A stretch of 64,000 nt of DNA. Origin: Caballeronia sp. dw_276. Its GTDB lineage: Bacteria; Pseudomonadota; Gammaproteobacteria; Burkholderiales; Burkholderiaceae. This document shows, in pieces, positions 39,083 to 48,591 of this stretch; within the stretch, counting starts at the first letter, position 1; every line of letters starts with the position of its first letter. The stretch covers positions 412,174 through 476,173 of the forward strand of contig NZ_JAAVUV010000006.1 in NCBI RefSeq assembly GCF_018449635.1, given 5' to 3'. The position numbers and the translations under genes are program-made. Below the pieces are notes generated by a model. The model did not search any database, was not told where the DNA came from, and was given only the letters and a program-made list of their open reading frames with translations.

Positions 39083-39388
39083 ATGTTGAGTCTTGCCCAT
39101 TACCTCGTGCTCGGCGCGATCCTGTTCGCGATCAGCATTGTCGGCATCTTCCTGAACCGACGTAACGTGATCATCATCCTGATGGCGATCGAACTAATGC
39201 TGCTGGCGGTCAATACGAATTTTGTCGCCTTCTCGCACTATCTCGGCGACATCCACGGCCAGATTTTCGTGTTCTTTGTATTGACGGTAGCGGCGGCCGA
39301 GGCGGCCATCGGTCTCGCGATTCTGGTCACGTTGTTCCGTAGCCTCGACACGATCAACGTCGAAGATCTCGATCAGCTCAAAGGTTAA
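39083..39388 (+). CDS. nuoK: NADH-quinone oxidoreductase subunit K
   Basis: A 101-residue Mrp/MnhC-like subunit with three transmembrane helices and the conserved membrane glutamates in [11 protein letters not shown] and [10 protein letters not shown], part of the proton path. Canonical length. Confidence 0.97.
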   Translation: MLSLAHYLVLGAILFAISIVGIFLNRRNVIIILMAIELMLLAVNTNFVAFSHYLGDIHGQIFVFFVLTVAAAEAAIGLAILVTLFRSLDTINVEDLDQLKG

Positions 39389-39405
39389 ATTCAGGCAAGA
39401 CAGAT

Positions 39406-41484
39406 ATGTCCACGACACTCAATGAAAACCTTCTGCTTGCGATTCCGCTGGCACCGCTTGCCGGTTCGCTGATCGCGGGGTTGTTCGGCTGGAAGATCGG
39501 GCGCCGCGCGTCGCACAGCATCACCATTCTTGGTGTGGCGATATCGCTGGTGCTTTCGTGTTTCGTCTTCCTCGACGTCATGAACGGCGCGAGCTTCAAC
39601 GCGACCATCTATGAATGGATGACGGTTGGTCCGCTCAAGATGGAGATCGGCTTCCTGGTCGACTCGCTGACCGCGATGATGATGGTGATCGTCACCTTCG
39701 TCTCGCTGATGGTGCACATCTATACGATCGGCTACATGGCCGACGAAGAAACGGGCTATGAGCGTTTCTTCTCGTACATCTCGCTCTTCACGTTCTCCAT
39801 GCTGATGCTCGTGATGAGCAACAACTTCCTGCAGCTGTTCTTCGGCTGGGAAGCGGTGGGGCTGGTGTCGTACCTGCTGATCGGTTTCTACTTCACGCGC
39901 CCGACGGCCATCTACGCAAACATGAAGGCGTTCCTGGTCAACCGCGTGGGTGACTTCGGCTTCCTGCTCGGCATTGGCTTGTTGCTGGCGTTCGCCGGGT
40001 CATTGAATTACGGCGATGTCTTCGCGCATCGCACGCAACTCGCCGGCATGACGTTCCCGGGCACCGACTGGGGCTTGCTGACGGTTGCATGTATCTGCTT
40101 GTTCATTGGCGCAATGGGTAAGTCGGCGCAATTCCCGCTGCACGTGTGGCTGCCCGATTCCATGGAAGGTCCGACGCCGATTTCCGCACTGATTCACGCG
40201 GCAACCATGGTGACCGCCGGTATCTTCATGGTCACGCGCATGTCGCCGCTGTTCGAATTGTCGGATTCGGCGTTGTCGTTCGTGACGGTGATCGGTGCGA
40301 TCACGGCGCTGTTCATGGGTTTCCTCGGCGTGGTCCAGAACGACATCAAGCGTGTGGTGGCTTACTCCACGCTGTCGCAGCTCGGATACATGACGGTCGC
40401 GCTCGGCGTGTCCGCTTATCCGGTCGCTGTGTTCCATCTTGCTACGCATGCGTTCTTCAAGGCACTGCTGTTCCTTGGCGCGGGTTCGGTGATCATCGGC
40501 ATGCATCACGACCAGGACATGCGCAACATGGGCGGCCTGCGCAAGTACATGCCGATCACGTGGATCACGTCGCTGCTCGGCTCGCTGGCTTTGATCGGTA
40601 CGCCGTTTTTCTCGGGTTTCTATTCGAAAGATTCGATCATCGACGCCGTGAAGCTCTCGCATCTGCCGGGTTCGGGCTTCGCGTACTTCGCGGTGGTCGC
40701 AAGCGTGTTCGTTACTGCGCTCTATTCATTCCGTATGTACTTCATGGTTTTCCACGGCAAGGAGCGTTTCCGCGGTCCGAAGCATCCGGAAAGCCCGATG
40801 GGTATCGAAGAAGCGGCGCGCGCGCATGATGCGCATGGTCACGATTCACATGGCCACGACGCTCACGGCCATGGCCATGGTCCGCATATCCCGCATGAAA
40901 CGCCTTGGGTCATTACGCTGCCGCTGGTGTTGCTGGCGATTCCGTCGGTGATCATCGGTGCGTTGGCGATCGGTCCCATGCTGTTCGGCGATTTCTTCGC
41001 GCACGGCGTGGCGTTCGACAAGGTCATTTTCATCGGCGAGAACCATCCGGCGCTGCACGAAATGGCCGAGGAATTCCATGGCTGGTTCGCGATGGGCCTG
41101 CATTCTGTTGCGGGTCTTCCGGTATGGCTGGCGTTTGCTGGTGTCGTGGTGTCGTGGTTCCTGTATCTCAAGCGTACGGATCTGCCGGGCGTGATCAAGC
41201 AACGCTTCCTGCCGATCTACAACTTGCTGGATAACAAGTACTACCTCGACAAGATCAACGAAGTCGTATTTGCAAAGGGCGCGGTCGCCATCGGTCGCGG
41301 ACTCTGGAAAGAAGGCGATGTCGCCGTTATCGACGGGATCGTGAACGGTCTTGCGAAGTTCGTCGGCTGGTTTGCCGGTGTGATTCGCTTCCTTCAATCC
41401 GGTTACATCTATCACTACGCGTTCGCCATGATCATTGGCATGTTGGGGCTCTTGACCCTGTTTGTAACGCTCGGCGGCAAATAA
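39406..41484 (+). CDS. nuoL: NADH-quinone oxidoreductase subunit L
   Basis: A 692-residue antiporter-like proton-pumping subunit with about 16 transmembrane helices and the long lateral helix at the C-terminus. Conserved blocks include LFFGWEAVGLVSYLLIGFY and SAQFPLHVWLPDSMEGPTP. An unusual feature is a histidine-rich loop at residues 474-497 with ten His. Confidence 0.97.
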   Translation: MSTTLNENLLLAIPLAPLAGSLIAGLFGWKIGRRASHSITILGVAISLVLSCFVFLDVMNGASFNATIYEWMTVGPLKMEIGFLVDSLTAMMMVIVTFVSLMVHIYTIGYMADEETGYERFFSYISLFTFSMLMLVMSNNFLQLFFGWEAVGLVSYLLIGFYFTRPTAIYANMKAFLVNRVGDFGFLLGIGLLLAFAGSLNYGDVFAHRTQLAGMTFPGTDWGLLTVACICLFIGAMGKSAQFPLHVWLPDSMEGPTPISALIHAATMVTAGIFMVTRMSPLFELSDSALSFVTVIGAITALFMGFLGVVQNDIKRVVAYSTLSQLGYMTVALGVSAYPVAVFHLATHAFFKALLFLGAGSVIIGMHHDQDMRNMGGLRKYMPITWITSLLGSLALIGTPFFSGFYSKDSIIDAVKLSHLPGSGFAYFAVVASVFVTALYSFRMYFMVFHGKERFRGPKHPESPMGIEEAARAHDAHGHDSHGHDAHGHGHGPHIPHETPWVITLPLVLLAIPSVIIGALAIGPMLFGDFFAHGVAFDKVIFIGENHPALHEMAEEFHGWFAMGLHSVAGLPVWLAFAGVVVSWFLYLKRTDLPGVIKQRFLPIYNLLDNKYYLDKINEVVFAKGAVAIGRGLWKEGDVAVIDGIVNGLAKFVGWFAGVIRFLQSGYIYHYAFAMIIGMLGLLTLFVTLGGK

Positions 41485-41501
41485 GGCGGGGACACCTATC
41501 T

Positions 41502-42992
41502 ATGCACTCTTTTCCAATTCTTAGTCTCGCGATCTGGTTACCGATCATTGTCGGTATCCTCGTACTGGCGGTAGGCAACGACAACAATCCGGCACCTTCG
41601 CGCTGGATTGCCCTGATCGGCTCGATCCTTGGGCTGGTCGTCACGCTTCCTTTGATTACCGGTTTCGACAATTCGTCGGCCGCGCTGCAATTCGAAGAAA
41701 ACGTCAGCTGGATCGAACGCTTCAACATCTCGTATCACCTGGGTGTCGACGGTCTTTCAATGTGGTTTGTCGTCCTGACCGCGCTGATCACCGTGATCAC
41801 GGTGATCGCGGCCTGGGAAGTCATCACCGTGCGCGTGGCGCAATATCTGGCTGCGTTCCTGATCTTGTCGGGCCTCATGATCGGCGTGTTCTCGACCGCC
41901 GACGGCATGCTGTTCTACGTGTTCTTCGAAGCCACGCTGATTCCGATGTACATCATCATCGGCGTGTGGGGCGGGGCGAATCGTGTCTATGCCGCGTTCA
42001 AGTTCTTCCTGTACACGCTGATGGGCTCGCTGTTGATGCTGATCGCGTTGCTGTACCTGTACACGCAGACGCATACGTTCGATATCGCCACGTGGCACGC
42101 ATTGAAGATCGGCTTCACCCCGCAGATATTGTTGTTCATCGCGTTTTTCATGGCTTTCGCCGTGAAGGTGCCGATGTGGCCGGTGCACACGTGGTTGCCG
42201 GATGCCCACGTGGAAGCGCCGACGGGCGGCTCGGTCGTGCTGGCCGCGATCATGCTGAAGCTGGGCGCGTACGGTTTTATCCGCTTCTCGTTGCCCATCG
42301 CGCCGGACGCCAGCCATTTCCTGGCGCCCGTGGTGATCACGTTGTCGCTGATTGCGGTGATCTACATCGGCTTCGTGGCGCTGGTCCAGGAAGACATGAA
42401 GAAGCTGGTCGCGTATTCGTCGATTGCGCACATGGGCTTCGTCACGCTTGGCTTCTTTATTTTCAGTACGCTCGGCATGGAAGGCGCGATCATCCAGATG
42501 ATCTCGCACGGCTTTGTCTCGGGCGCGATGTTCCTGTGTATCGGCGTGCTGTACGACCGCATGCACTCGCGCCGGATTTCGGACTACGGCGGTGTGGTCA
42601 ACGTCATGCCGAAGTTCGCGGCGTTCGCCATGTTGTTCGCGATGGCCAATTGCGGCTTGCCGGGCACCTCGGGTTTCGTTGGTGAGTTCATGGTGATTCT
42701 GGCTGCCGTGAAGTTCAACTTCTGGATCGGCTTCCTGGCAACGTTCACCCTGGTTCTTGGTGCGGCCTACACGCTGTGGATGTACAAGCGCGTGCACTTC
42801 GGCGCGGTTGCCAACGAACACGTTGCGAAGCTGAAGGACATCAACAAGCGCGAATTCTTCATGCTGGCCGTGCTTGCTGTATTTACGCTGTACATGGGCC
42901 TGTACCCGAAGCCTTTCACCGATGTGATGCACGCATCCGTGGAAAATCTCCTCTCCCACGTCGCGCAGTCGAAACTGCCGCTGGCCCAGTAA
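41502..42992 (+). CDS. nuoM: NADH-quinone oxidoreductase subunit M
   Basis: A 496-residue antiporter-like subunit with 14 transmembrane helices. The proton-path glutamate lies in FYVFFEATLIPMYIIIGVWG, and the block KVPMWPVHTWLPDAHVEAP is present. Canonical length. Confidence 0.97.
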   Translation: MHSFPILSLAIWLPIIVGILVLAVGNDNNPAPSRWIALIGSILGLVVTLPLITGFDNSSAALQFEENVSWIERFNISYHLGVDGLSMWFVVLTALITVITVIAAWEVITVRVAQYLAAFLILSGLMIGVFSTADGMLFYVFFEATLIPMYIIIGVWGGANRVYAAFKFFLYTLMGSLLMLIALLYLYTQTHTFDIATWHALKIGFTPQILLFIAFFMAFAVKVPMWPVHTWLPDAHVEAPTGGSVVLAAIMLKLGAYGFIRFSLPIAPDASHFLAPVVITLSLIAVIYIGFVALVQEDMKKLVAYSSIAHMGFVTLGFFIFSTLGMEGAIIQMISHGFVSGAMFLCIGVLYDRMHSRRISDYGGVVNVMPKFAAFAMLFAMANCGLPGTSGFVGEFMVILAAVKFNFWIGFLATFTLVLGAAYTLWMYKRVHFGAVANEHVAKLKDINKREFFMLAVLAVFTLYMGLYPKPFTDVMHASVENLLSHVAQSKLPLAQ

Positions 42993-43016
42993 CGCGTGCG
43001 GAGGAATTAAAAGATC

Positions 43017-44495
43017 ATGCAAAACGCCCCAATGAGTGCCTTGTTACCCGATGGACTGTTGATGTTGATGGTCGTCGTAGTGTGGTTGAACGACACCATC
43101 TACGGCGTGAAGAGCCGTCAAACGTCCTATTTCATCTCGGTCATTTCGACGATCGTGGTCGGCGTATGGTTCGCCGTCCAGGCACTCGATCCCACGCCGC
43201 ATTACTTCTTTACGCGCATGTATGTGGTCGATCCGTTCGCCAGCGCAATGAAAGCGGTGGTGACGTTAGGCTTTGCGGTATCGGTCATCTATTCGCGCAA
43301 GTATCTTGAAGACCGCGACCTGTTCCGCGGCGACTTCTTCCTGCTTGGTCTGTTCTCGCTGCTTGGCCAGTGCGTGATGATTTCGGGCAACAACTTCCTG
43401 ACGCTGTATCTCGGCCTGGAACTGATGTCGCTGTCGCTGTACGCCGTGATCGCGCTGCGCAAGGACTCGCCGCAAGCCAACGAATCCGCGATGAAGTACT
43501 ACGTTCTCGGCGCGCTGGCGTCCGGTTTCCTGCTCTACGGCATTTCGATGCTGTACGGCGCGACCGGTTCGCTTGAACTGAACGAAGTGGCGAAGGCCAT
43601 TGCAACCGGCCGTATCAACGACGCCGTGCTGCTGTTCGGCGTGATCTTCGTGGTCGCCGGTATTGCGTTCAAGATGGGCGCGGTCCCGTTCCATATGTGG
43701 GTGCCTGACGTCTATCAGGGCGCGCCGACGGCCATGACGCTGATTACCGGTGGTGGTCCGAAGGCTGCGGCATTCGCTTGGGGTCTGCGTTTCCTGGTGA
43801 TGGCGCTGTTGCCGCTTGCAGTCGACTGGCAAGAGATGCTGGTGATCCTCGCCGCGTTGTCGCTGATCGTGGGTAACGTCACGGGTATCGTGCAGAAGAA
43901 CATCAAGCGGATGCTGGCGTACTCGGCCATCTCGAACATGGGCTTCGTGCTGCTCGGCATGCTCGCGGGCGTGGTCGAAGGCAAGGCGGACGGTGCGGCC
44001 GGCGCATATAGCTCGGCAATGTTCTACAGCATCATCTACCTGATCACGACGCTCGGTACCTTCGGCGTGATCATGCTGCTGGCACGCAAGGACTTTGAAG
44101 CCGAAACGCTCGATGACTTCAAGGGCCTCAACCAGCGCAGCCCGGTGTTTGCGTTCGTGATGATGATCATGATGTTCTCGCTCGCCGGCATCCCGCCGAT
44201 GGTCGGGTTCTACGCGAAGCTCGCCGTGCTCGAAGCCACCATGAACGCTGGCCTGACCTGGCTTGCGGTGCTGGCGGTCTTGTCGTCGCTGGTTGGCGCG
44301 TTCTACTACCTGCGCATCGTCAAGCTGATGTATTTCGACGCACCCACAGACGCCTCGCCAATCGTCGCCGACAACCTCAAGCGCGCGTTGCTCGCGTTCA
44401 ACGGGTTGGCCGTACTGGTGCTTGGCATCGTTCCGGGACCGTTGATGAATGCTTGCCTGACCGCAATCACGCACACCTTGCCGTTCCAGTTGTAA
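43017..44495 (+). CDS. nuoN: NADH-quinone oxidoreductase subunit N
   Basis: A 492-residue antiporter-like subunit with 14 transmembrane helices (YLGLELMSLSLYAVIAL; GAVPFHMWVPDVYQGAPT). Last canonical subunit gene of the operon. Its TAA shares a base with the ATG of the DUF2818 gene. Confidence 0.96.
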   Translation: MQNAPMSALLPDGLLMLMVVVVWLNDTIYGVKSRQTSYFISVISTIVVGVWFAVQALDPTPHYFFTRMYVVDPFASAMKAVVTLGFAVSVIYSRKYLEDRDLFRGDFFLLGLFSLLGQCVMISGNNFLTLYLGLELMSLSLYAVIALRKDSPQANESAMKYYVLGALASGFLLYGISMLYGATGSLELNEVAKAIATGRINDAVLLFGVIFVVAGIAFKMGAVPFHMWVPDVYQGAPTAMTLITGGGPKAAAFAWGLRFLVMALLPLAVDWQEMLVILAALSLIVGNVTGIVQKNIKRMLAYSAISNMGFVLLGMLAGVVEGKADGAAGAYSSAMFYSIIYLITTLGTFGVIMLLARKDFEAETLDDFKGLNQRSPVFAFVMMIMMFSLAGIPPMVGFYAKLAVLEATMNAGLTWLAVLAVLSSLVGAFYYLRIVKLMYFDAPTDASPIVADNLKRALLAFNGLAVLVLGIVPGPLMNACLTAITHTLPFQL

Positions 44496-44791
44496 TGTCG
44501 GCTGCGGGCTGGTTTATCGTTTTGTTGGCGCTGGTCGGCGCCAACCTTCCGTTTGCGAATCAGCGTATTTTTGCCGTCGCGCCAATCAAGGCGGCGAAAA
44601 AAAGCGCGTGGATTCGCATCGCGGAATTGATCGTGCTTTATTTTGTCGTGGGCGCGCTCGGCTTTATGCTTGAGGCGCGTGCCGGAAACCGTTTCGAGCA
44701 AGGCTGGCAGTTTTATGCCGTGACGTTCAGCCTCTTTCTCGTGCTCGCGTTCCCCGGTTTCGCTTACCAATATCTCGTCAAGCGCCGTTGA
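44495..44791 (+). CDS. DUF2818 family membrane protein
   Basis: A 98-residue protein with three predicted transmembrane helices (about 5-22, 42-60 and 70-92), recognised as the DUF2818 family of beta-proteobacteria. The start codon overlaps the nuoN stop (TAATG), so it is translated with complex I. Its position as a fifteenth gene suggests a role in assembly or as an accessory of complex I; no catalytic motif is visible. Confidence 0.85.
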   Translation: MSAAGWFIVLLALVGANLPFANQRIFAVAPIKAAKKSAWIRIAELIVLYFVVGALGFMLEARAGNRFEQGWQFYAVTFSLFLVLAFPGFAYQYLVKRR

Positions 44792-44868
44792 CGGCCAAGG
44801 CCGTCGCGGCTTGATCCACGCGTTTGCCGGCCGGTTTGCCGCATGACGCGTTTCCTTCAAGGCGCAAG

Positions 44869-45483
44869 ATGGCTGACAGTTCTTCCCTCGACCCTGCGCA
44901 TTTCCCGGATTCCGATGCTGGCCTGATCGAGAAGACGGTCGAAAGCAAGTTGCTTCATCAGGGCAAATTTCTCACGCTGAAACTGGATACGGTCGAACTG
45001 CCGGATGGAAAGCACGCGACGCGTGAATTCGTCGAGCATCCGGGCGCGGTGATGATCCTGCCGCTTTTCGATGATGGCCGCGTGCTGCTCGAGCGGCAAT
45101 ATCGATACCCGATTCGAAAGGTGTTGCTTGAATATCCCGCGGGCAAGCTCGATCCCAACGAGAGCGAGCTGGCGTGCGCCAAGCGCGAGTTGCACGAAGA
45201 AACGGGTTACACGGCACGCGAATGGTTTTTCCTGACGCGGATTCATCCCGTGATTTCGTATTCGACCGAATTTATCGATCTGTATCTCGCTCGTGGACTG
45301 ACCGCGGGCGAGAACAAGCTCGACGAGGGCGAGTTTCTGGAGACGTTCATTGCGGAGCGGTCGCAAATTTTCGAATGGATCAAAAGCGGCCATATCAGCG
45401 ACGTAAAGACGATCATCGGCAGTTTCTGGCTTGAGAAAGTGATGTCGGGCGAATGGAAACTCGGCGATCCGGTCAGCGAGTGA
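44869..45483 (+). CDS. Nudix hydrolase, ADP-ribose pyrophosphatase type
   Basis: A 204-residue Nudix protein. The Nudix box is complete (GKLDPNESELACAKRELHEE plus TGY), including the REL-x-EE metal-binding core. A conserved proline about 16 residues after the box (IHPV) fits ADP-ribose hydrolases. The likely reaction is ADP-ribose to AMP plus ribose 5-phosphate. Being just downstream of complex I fits NAD housekeeping. The ATG at 44869 is chosen. Confidence 0.9.
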   Translation: MADSSSLDPAHFPDSDAGLIEKTVESKLLHQGKFLTLKLDTVELPDGKHATREFVEHPGAVMILPLFDDGRVLLERQYRYPIRKVLLEYPAGKLDPNESELACAKRELHEETGYTAREWFFLTRIHPVISYSTEFIDLYLARGLTAGENKLDEGEFLETFIAERSQIFEWIKSGHISDVKTIIGSFWLEKVMSGEWKLGDPVSE

Positions 45484-45500
45484 ACGGTTCAAGATCAACT

Positions 45501-45525
45501 AAAAGCGGCCTGCGGGCCGCTTTTT
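45501..45525 (+). terminator. rho-independent terminator after the Nudix gene
   Basis: A perfect 10-bp stem AAAAGCGGCC / GGCCGCTTTT with a TGCG loop is followed by further T. It ends the nuo-DUF2818-Nudix transcription unit. Confidence 0.88.
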
Positions 45526-45633
45526 ATTTGCCCACGTCATCAAAACCACACGTCCAAGCGCGCGGATGACCGCCGGGCTAAAATCAGTCCTACGTTTCCT
45601 CGATTCATCAAACAGTCGCAGACGCAAATTTAC

Positions 45634-45645
45634 GAACGACCGTTC
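45634..45645 (+). promoter_or_regulatory. TetR-type operator candidate
   Basis: GAACG-AC-CGTTC is an inverted repeat with perfect 5-bp arms. It overlaps the -35 of the promoter candidate before the DUF1178 gene, the layout of a repressor site. Arms of this kind are common for TetR-family regulators; the regulator is not identified. Confidence 0.45.
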
Positions 45646-45671
45646 ACAAAATGCGCTTTTGCGATTAAACT
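45643..45671 (+). promoter_or_regulatory. sigma-70 promoter candidate for DUF1178 and the acyl-CoA dehydrogenase arm
   Basis: TTCACA (45643-45648) and TAAACT (45666-45671) are spaced by 17 bp, 5/6 and 4/6 to consensus. The start would be about 15 nt before the DUF1178 ATG. Confidence 0.45.
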
Positions 45672-45692
45672 TTCTGGCAAGCCCCAATTAGC

Positions 45693-46163
45693 ATGAAGGT
45701 TCTCGACTTGAAGTGCTCGCACGACCATCGGTTCGAAGGCTGGTTTGCTTCGGCCGATGAGTTCGAATCCCAGTTGTCGCGCAAGCTCGTAGCGTGTCCG
45801 GTGTGTTCGACGACGGAAGTGAGTCGCATGCCATCGGCGCCGCGGTTGAATTTATCGACAACGCGCTCCGATCGCACCGAGCAGTCAAGCGACAGCAACC
45901 GCGCGACTCCAGTGGTTCCGCAGCAGCAGGCGGAGCCCGCGATACAAGCGCGTGCGCTGCAACTCATGCGGGAATTTCTCGCGAAGACCGAGAATGTGGG
46001 CGACCGTTTTGCCGAAGAGGCGCGGCGCATGCATTACGACGAAGCGCCCGCGCGCAACATTCGCGGTGTCGCTACGCCCGAAGATGCGCACGCATTGATG
46101 GAAGAAGGCATCGACGTGATGCCGCTGCCCGTGCCGGCCGCACTGAAAGAGCCGCTGCAATAA
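45693..46163 (+). CDS. DUF1178 family protein
   Basis: A 156-residue protein with an N-terminal zinc-ribbon-like module (Cys8, His10/His12, then CPVC at 35-38) beginning MKVLDLKCSHDHRFEGWF, the DUF1178 signature. The rest is helical and charged. No function is established for the family. It is the first gene after a promoter with a TetR-style palindrome and lies 69 bp before the acyl-CoA dehydrogenase gene. Confidence 0.88.
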   Translation: MKVLDLKCSHDHRFEGWFASADEFESQLSRKLVACPVCSTTEVSRMPSAPRLNLSTTRSDRTEQSSDSNRATPVVPQQQAEPAIQARALQLMREFLAKTENVGDRFAEEARRMHYDEAPARNIRGVATPEDAHALMEEGIDVMPLPVPAALKEPLQ

Positions 46164-46232
46164 GCCAACATCCGTTGGTTTAGCGCACGTCTCCTCGTGG
46201 CCGACTCGGGCCATGAGAGGAGACGAGAGCGC

Positions 46233-47429
46233 ATGGACCTGAATTATTCCCCCGCCGACGACGCATTTCGCGCCGACATCCGCGCCTGGCTCGACGCCAA
46301 CTTGCCGCAAGCGTTGCGGACCAAGGTACTCGATCACAAACGTTTGAGCCGCGACGACTACGCGAGCTGGCACAAGCTGCTCGGCACGCGCGGCTGGTCG
46401 GTTGTCGCCTGGCCGAAAGAATTTGGTGGTCCCGGCTGGAACGCGACGCAGCGCCACATCTGGGACGAGGAATGCGCACGCATCGGTGCGCCGGGCGTGT
46501 TGCCGTTCGGCGTATCGATGGTCGCGCCCGTTCTCATGAAATACGGCAGCGACGCGCAAAAAGCCCATTACTTGCCGCGCATTCTCGATGGCAGCGACTG
46601 GTGGTGCCAAGGATATTCCGAACCGGGATCGGGTTCGGATCTGGCATCGCTGAGAACTCGTGCCGAGCGCCAGGGCGATCACTACCTGGTCAACGGCCAG
46701 AAGACCTGGACCACGCTCGGCCAGTTCGCTGACATGATGTTCTGCCTCGTGCGCACGGACAGCGGCGCGAAGAAGCAGGAAGGCATCTCGTTTTTGCTTA
46801 TCGATATGAAGACGCCGGGCATCACCGTACGCCCCATCATCACGCTCGATGAGGATCACGAAGTCAACGAAGTGTTTTTCGAAGACGTGAAAGTGCCGGT
46901 TGAGAATCTCGTCGGTGAAGAGAATCGCGGCTGGACGTACGCGAAGTATTTGCTTGGACACGAGCGCACCGGCATTGCGCGCGTCGGGCAATCGAAGCGT
47001 GAACTGGTATTCCTCAAGCGCCTCGCCGCCGATCAGAAGAAGGGCGGTGTTTCGTTGCTGAAGGATCCTGTGTTCGCGGCAAAAATCGCGGCGCTTGAAA
47101 TCGAGATCATGGCGCTAGAGGTGACCGTCCAGCGCGTGGTCGCAAGCGAAGCGAACGGCCGTGGACCTGGACCGGAGGCATCGATGCTGAAAATCAAGGG
47201 CACCGAAGTTCAGCAAGCGCTGACCGAGTTGATGGTCGAAGCGGTCGGACCGCAAGCCGCTGCGTTCGACCCGGCGTATCTTGAAGGCGAACGCGAGCAC
47301 AGTCTCGCCGGTGACGATGACGCCGCGCCGCTCGCCGCGTATTACTTCAACTTCCGCAAGACATCGATCTATGGCGGCTCGAACGAAATTCAAAAAAACA
47401 TCATCGCGCAGATGATTCTGGGCTTGTGA
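46233..47429 (+). CDS. acyl-CoA dehydrogenase, large-subunit type (PimC-like)
   Basis: A 398-residue FAD-dependent acyl-CoA dehydrogenase. It has the N-terminal helical domain, a beta domain with WCQGYSEPGSGSDLASL, and a C-terminal helical domain ending SIYGGSNEIQKNIIAQMILG. It resembles the large subunit of pimeloyl-CoA dehydrogenase and other two-subunit enzymes. The ATG at 46233 follows GAGGAGACGAG. The partner gene starts 10 bp downstream, so a heteromeric enzyme is likely. Substrate unknown. Confidence 0.9.
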   Translation: MDLNYSPADDAFRADIRAWLDANLPQALRTKVLDHKRLSRDDYASWHKLLGTRGWSVVAWPKEFGGPGWNATQRHIWDEECARIGAPGVLPFGVSMVAPVLMKYGSDAQKAHYLPRILDGSDWWCQGYSEPGSGSDLASLRTRAERQGDHYLVNGQKTWTTLGQFADMMFCLVRTDSGAKKQEGISFLLIDMKTPGITVRPIITLDEDHEVNEVFFEDVKVPVENLVGEENRGWTYAKYLLGHERTGIARVGQSKRELVFLKRLAADQKKGGVSLLKDPVFAAKIAALEIEIMALEVTVQRVVASEANGRGPGPEASMLKIKGTEVQQALTELMVEAVGPQAAAFDPAYLEGEREHSLAGDDDAAPLAAYYFNFRKTSIYGGSNEIQKNIIAQMILGL

Positions 47430-47439
47430 GGAGCGGCAC

Positions 47440-48561
47440 ATGGACTTCAATTTCACCGATGAACAACAGCAGTTCCGAGATGCCTTGCGCCGTTATCTCG
47501 ACAAGGAATATACGTTCGATGCACGCCAGAAAATCGTGGCGTCAAAAGAGGGTGTCGATGCAAAACACTGGACTGCGTTCACCGAACTAGGCCTCATGGC
47601 ATTGCCCGCGCCGGAAGCTCAGGGTGGTTTCGACGGCGGTCCGGTCGACATGCTCGTTGTCATGCCGGAGCTTGGACGCGCGCTGGTCATCGAGCCATAT
47701 TGGGCGACGGCTGTTGGTATCGAGGCGTTGCGGCTTGTGGGCAATCAAAACGCTCTTGGCTTGCTTGAGCGTGCGGCCGCCGGTGAGATCAAACTAGCCG
47801 TGGCGTTCCATGAGCCGCGTGCACGGTATGACCTTTTTTCTATTGACACCACGGCGCAAGCCCAGGGCGATGAATTCTCGTTAAGCGGTGAGAAATCGCT
47901 GGTTCAGCACGGCGCGCAGGCTGACGTGTGGATCGTGCCCGCGCGGCTCAACGGCGAAGTTGCGCTGTTCGCGATCGCGCGTGACGCCGCCAACGTGGAA
48001 ATCACCGAATACCGGACGATCGACGGTCAACGCGCCGCGACATTAAAACTCACCGGCACGCCAGCCACGCGTTTGGGCGATGCGCAAACCGGCGCGGCAA
48101 CGCTCGAACATATCGCGGATTACGCCACCTTCCTGCTCTGCGCCGAAGCCGTCGGCGTGCTCGATGCGCTGAATCACGCAACCGTCGAATACACGAAAGA
48201 ACGCAAGCAATTCGGCACACCGATCGCACGATTCCAGGCATTGCAGCATCGCATGGTGGAGATGCTGATTCATGCCGAGCAAGCACGTTCGATCACGTAT
48301 CTGGCCGCGGCTCGCTATTCGAGCAACGATGCCGACGAACGCCGTCGCGCCATCTCCGCTGCCAAAGCGCGCGTGAGTCAGGCGGCGCGTTTCGTCGGTC
48401 AACAAGCCGTGCAACTTCATGGCGGCATGGGCGTCACGAACGAAGTTGCGGCGGCGCACTGGTTCAAGCGCTTGTCGATCATCGAGACAACGTTGGGCGA
48501 CGTCGATCATCATCTGGCGCGGTTTGCATCACTGCCGGGATTCGCCGACACTAACGTTTGA
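47440..48561 (+). CDS. acyl-CoA dehydrogenase, small-subunit type (PimD-like)
   Basis: A 373-residue acyl-CoA dehydrogenase-fold protein, starting MDFNFTDEQQQFRDALRRYL. The C-terminal region has QLHGGMGVTNE but ends ETTLGDVDHHLARFA instead of the usual E-G-T-x-E-I stretch, so it probably depends on the preceding subunit for a full active site. It matches the small subunits of PimCD-type and mycobacterial paired FadE enzymes in layout. Encoded 10 bp after its partner. Confidence 0.88.
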   Translation: MDFNFTDEQQQFRDALRRYLDKEYTFDARQKIVASKEGVDAKHWTAFTELGLMALPAPEAQGGFDGGPVDMLVVMPELGRALVIEPYWATAVGIEALRLVGNQNALGLLERAAAGEIKLAVAFHEPRARYDLFSIDTTAQAQGDEFSLSGEKSLVQHGAQADVWIVPARLNGEVALFAIARDAANVEITEYRTIDGQRAATLKLTGTPATRLGDAQTGAATLEHIADYATFLLCAEAVGVLDALNHATVEYTKERKQFGTPIARFQALQHRMVEMLIHAEQARSITYLAAARYSSNDADERRRAISAAKARVSQAARFVGQQAVQLHGGMGVTNEVAAAHWFKRLSIIETTLGDVDHHLARFASLPGFADTNV

Positions 48562-48591
48562 ATAATCGATGCATCAGAAAGGAGAACAGGG

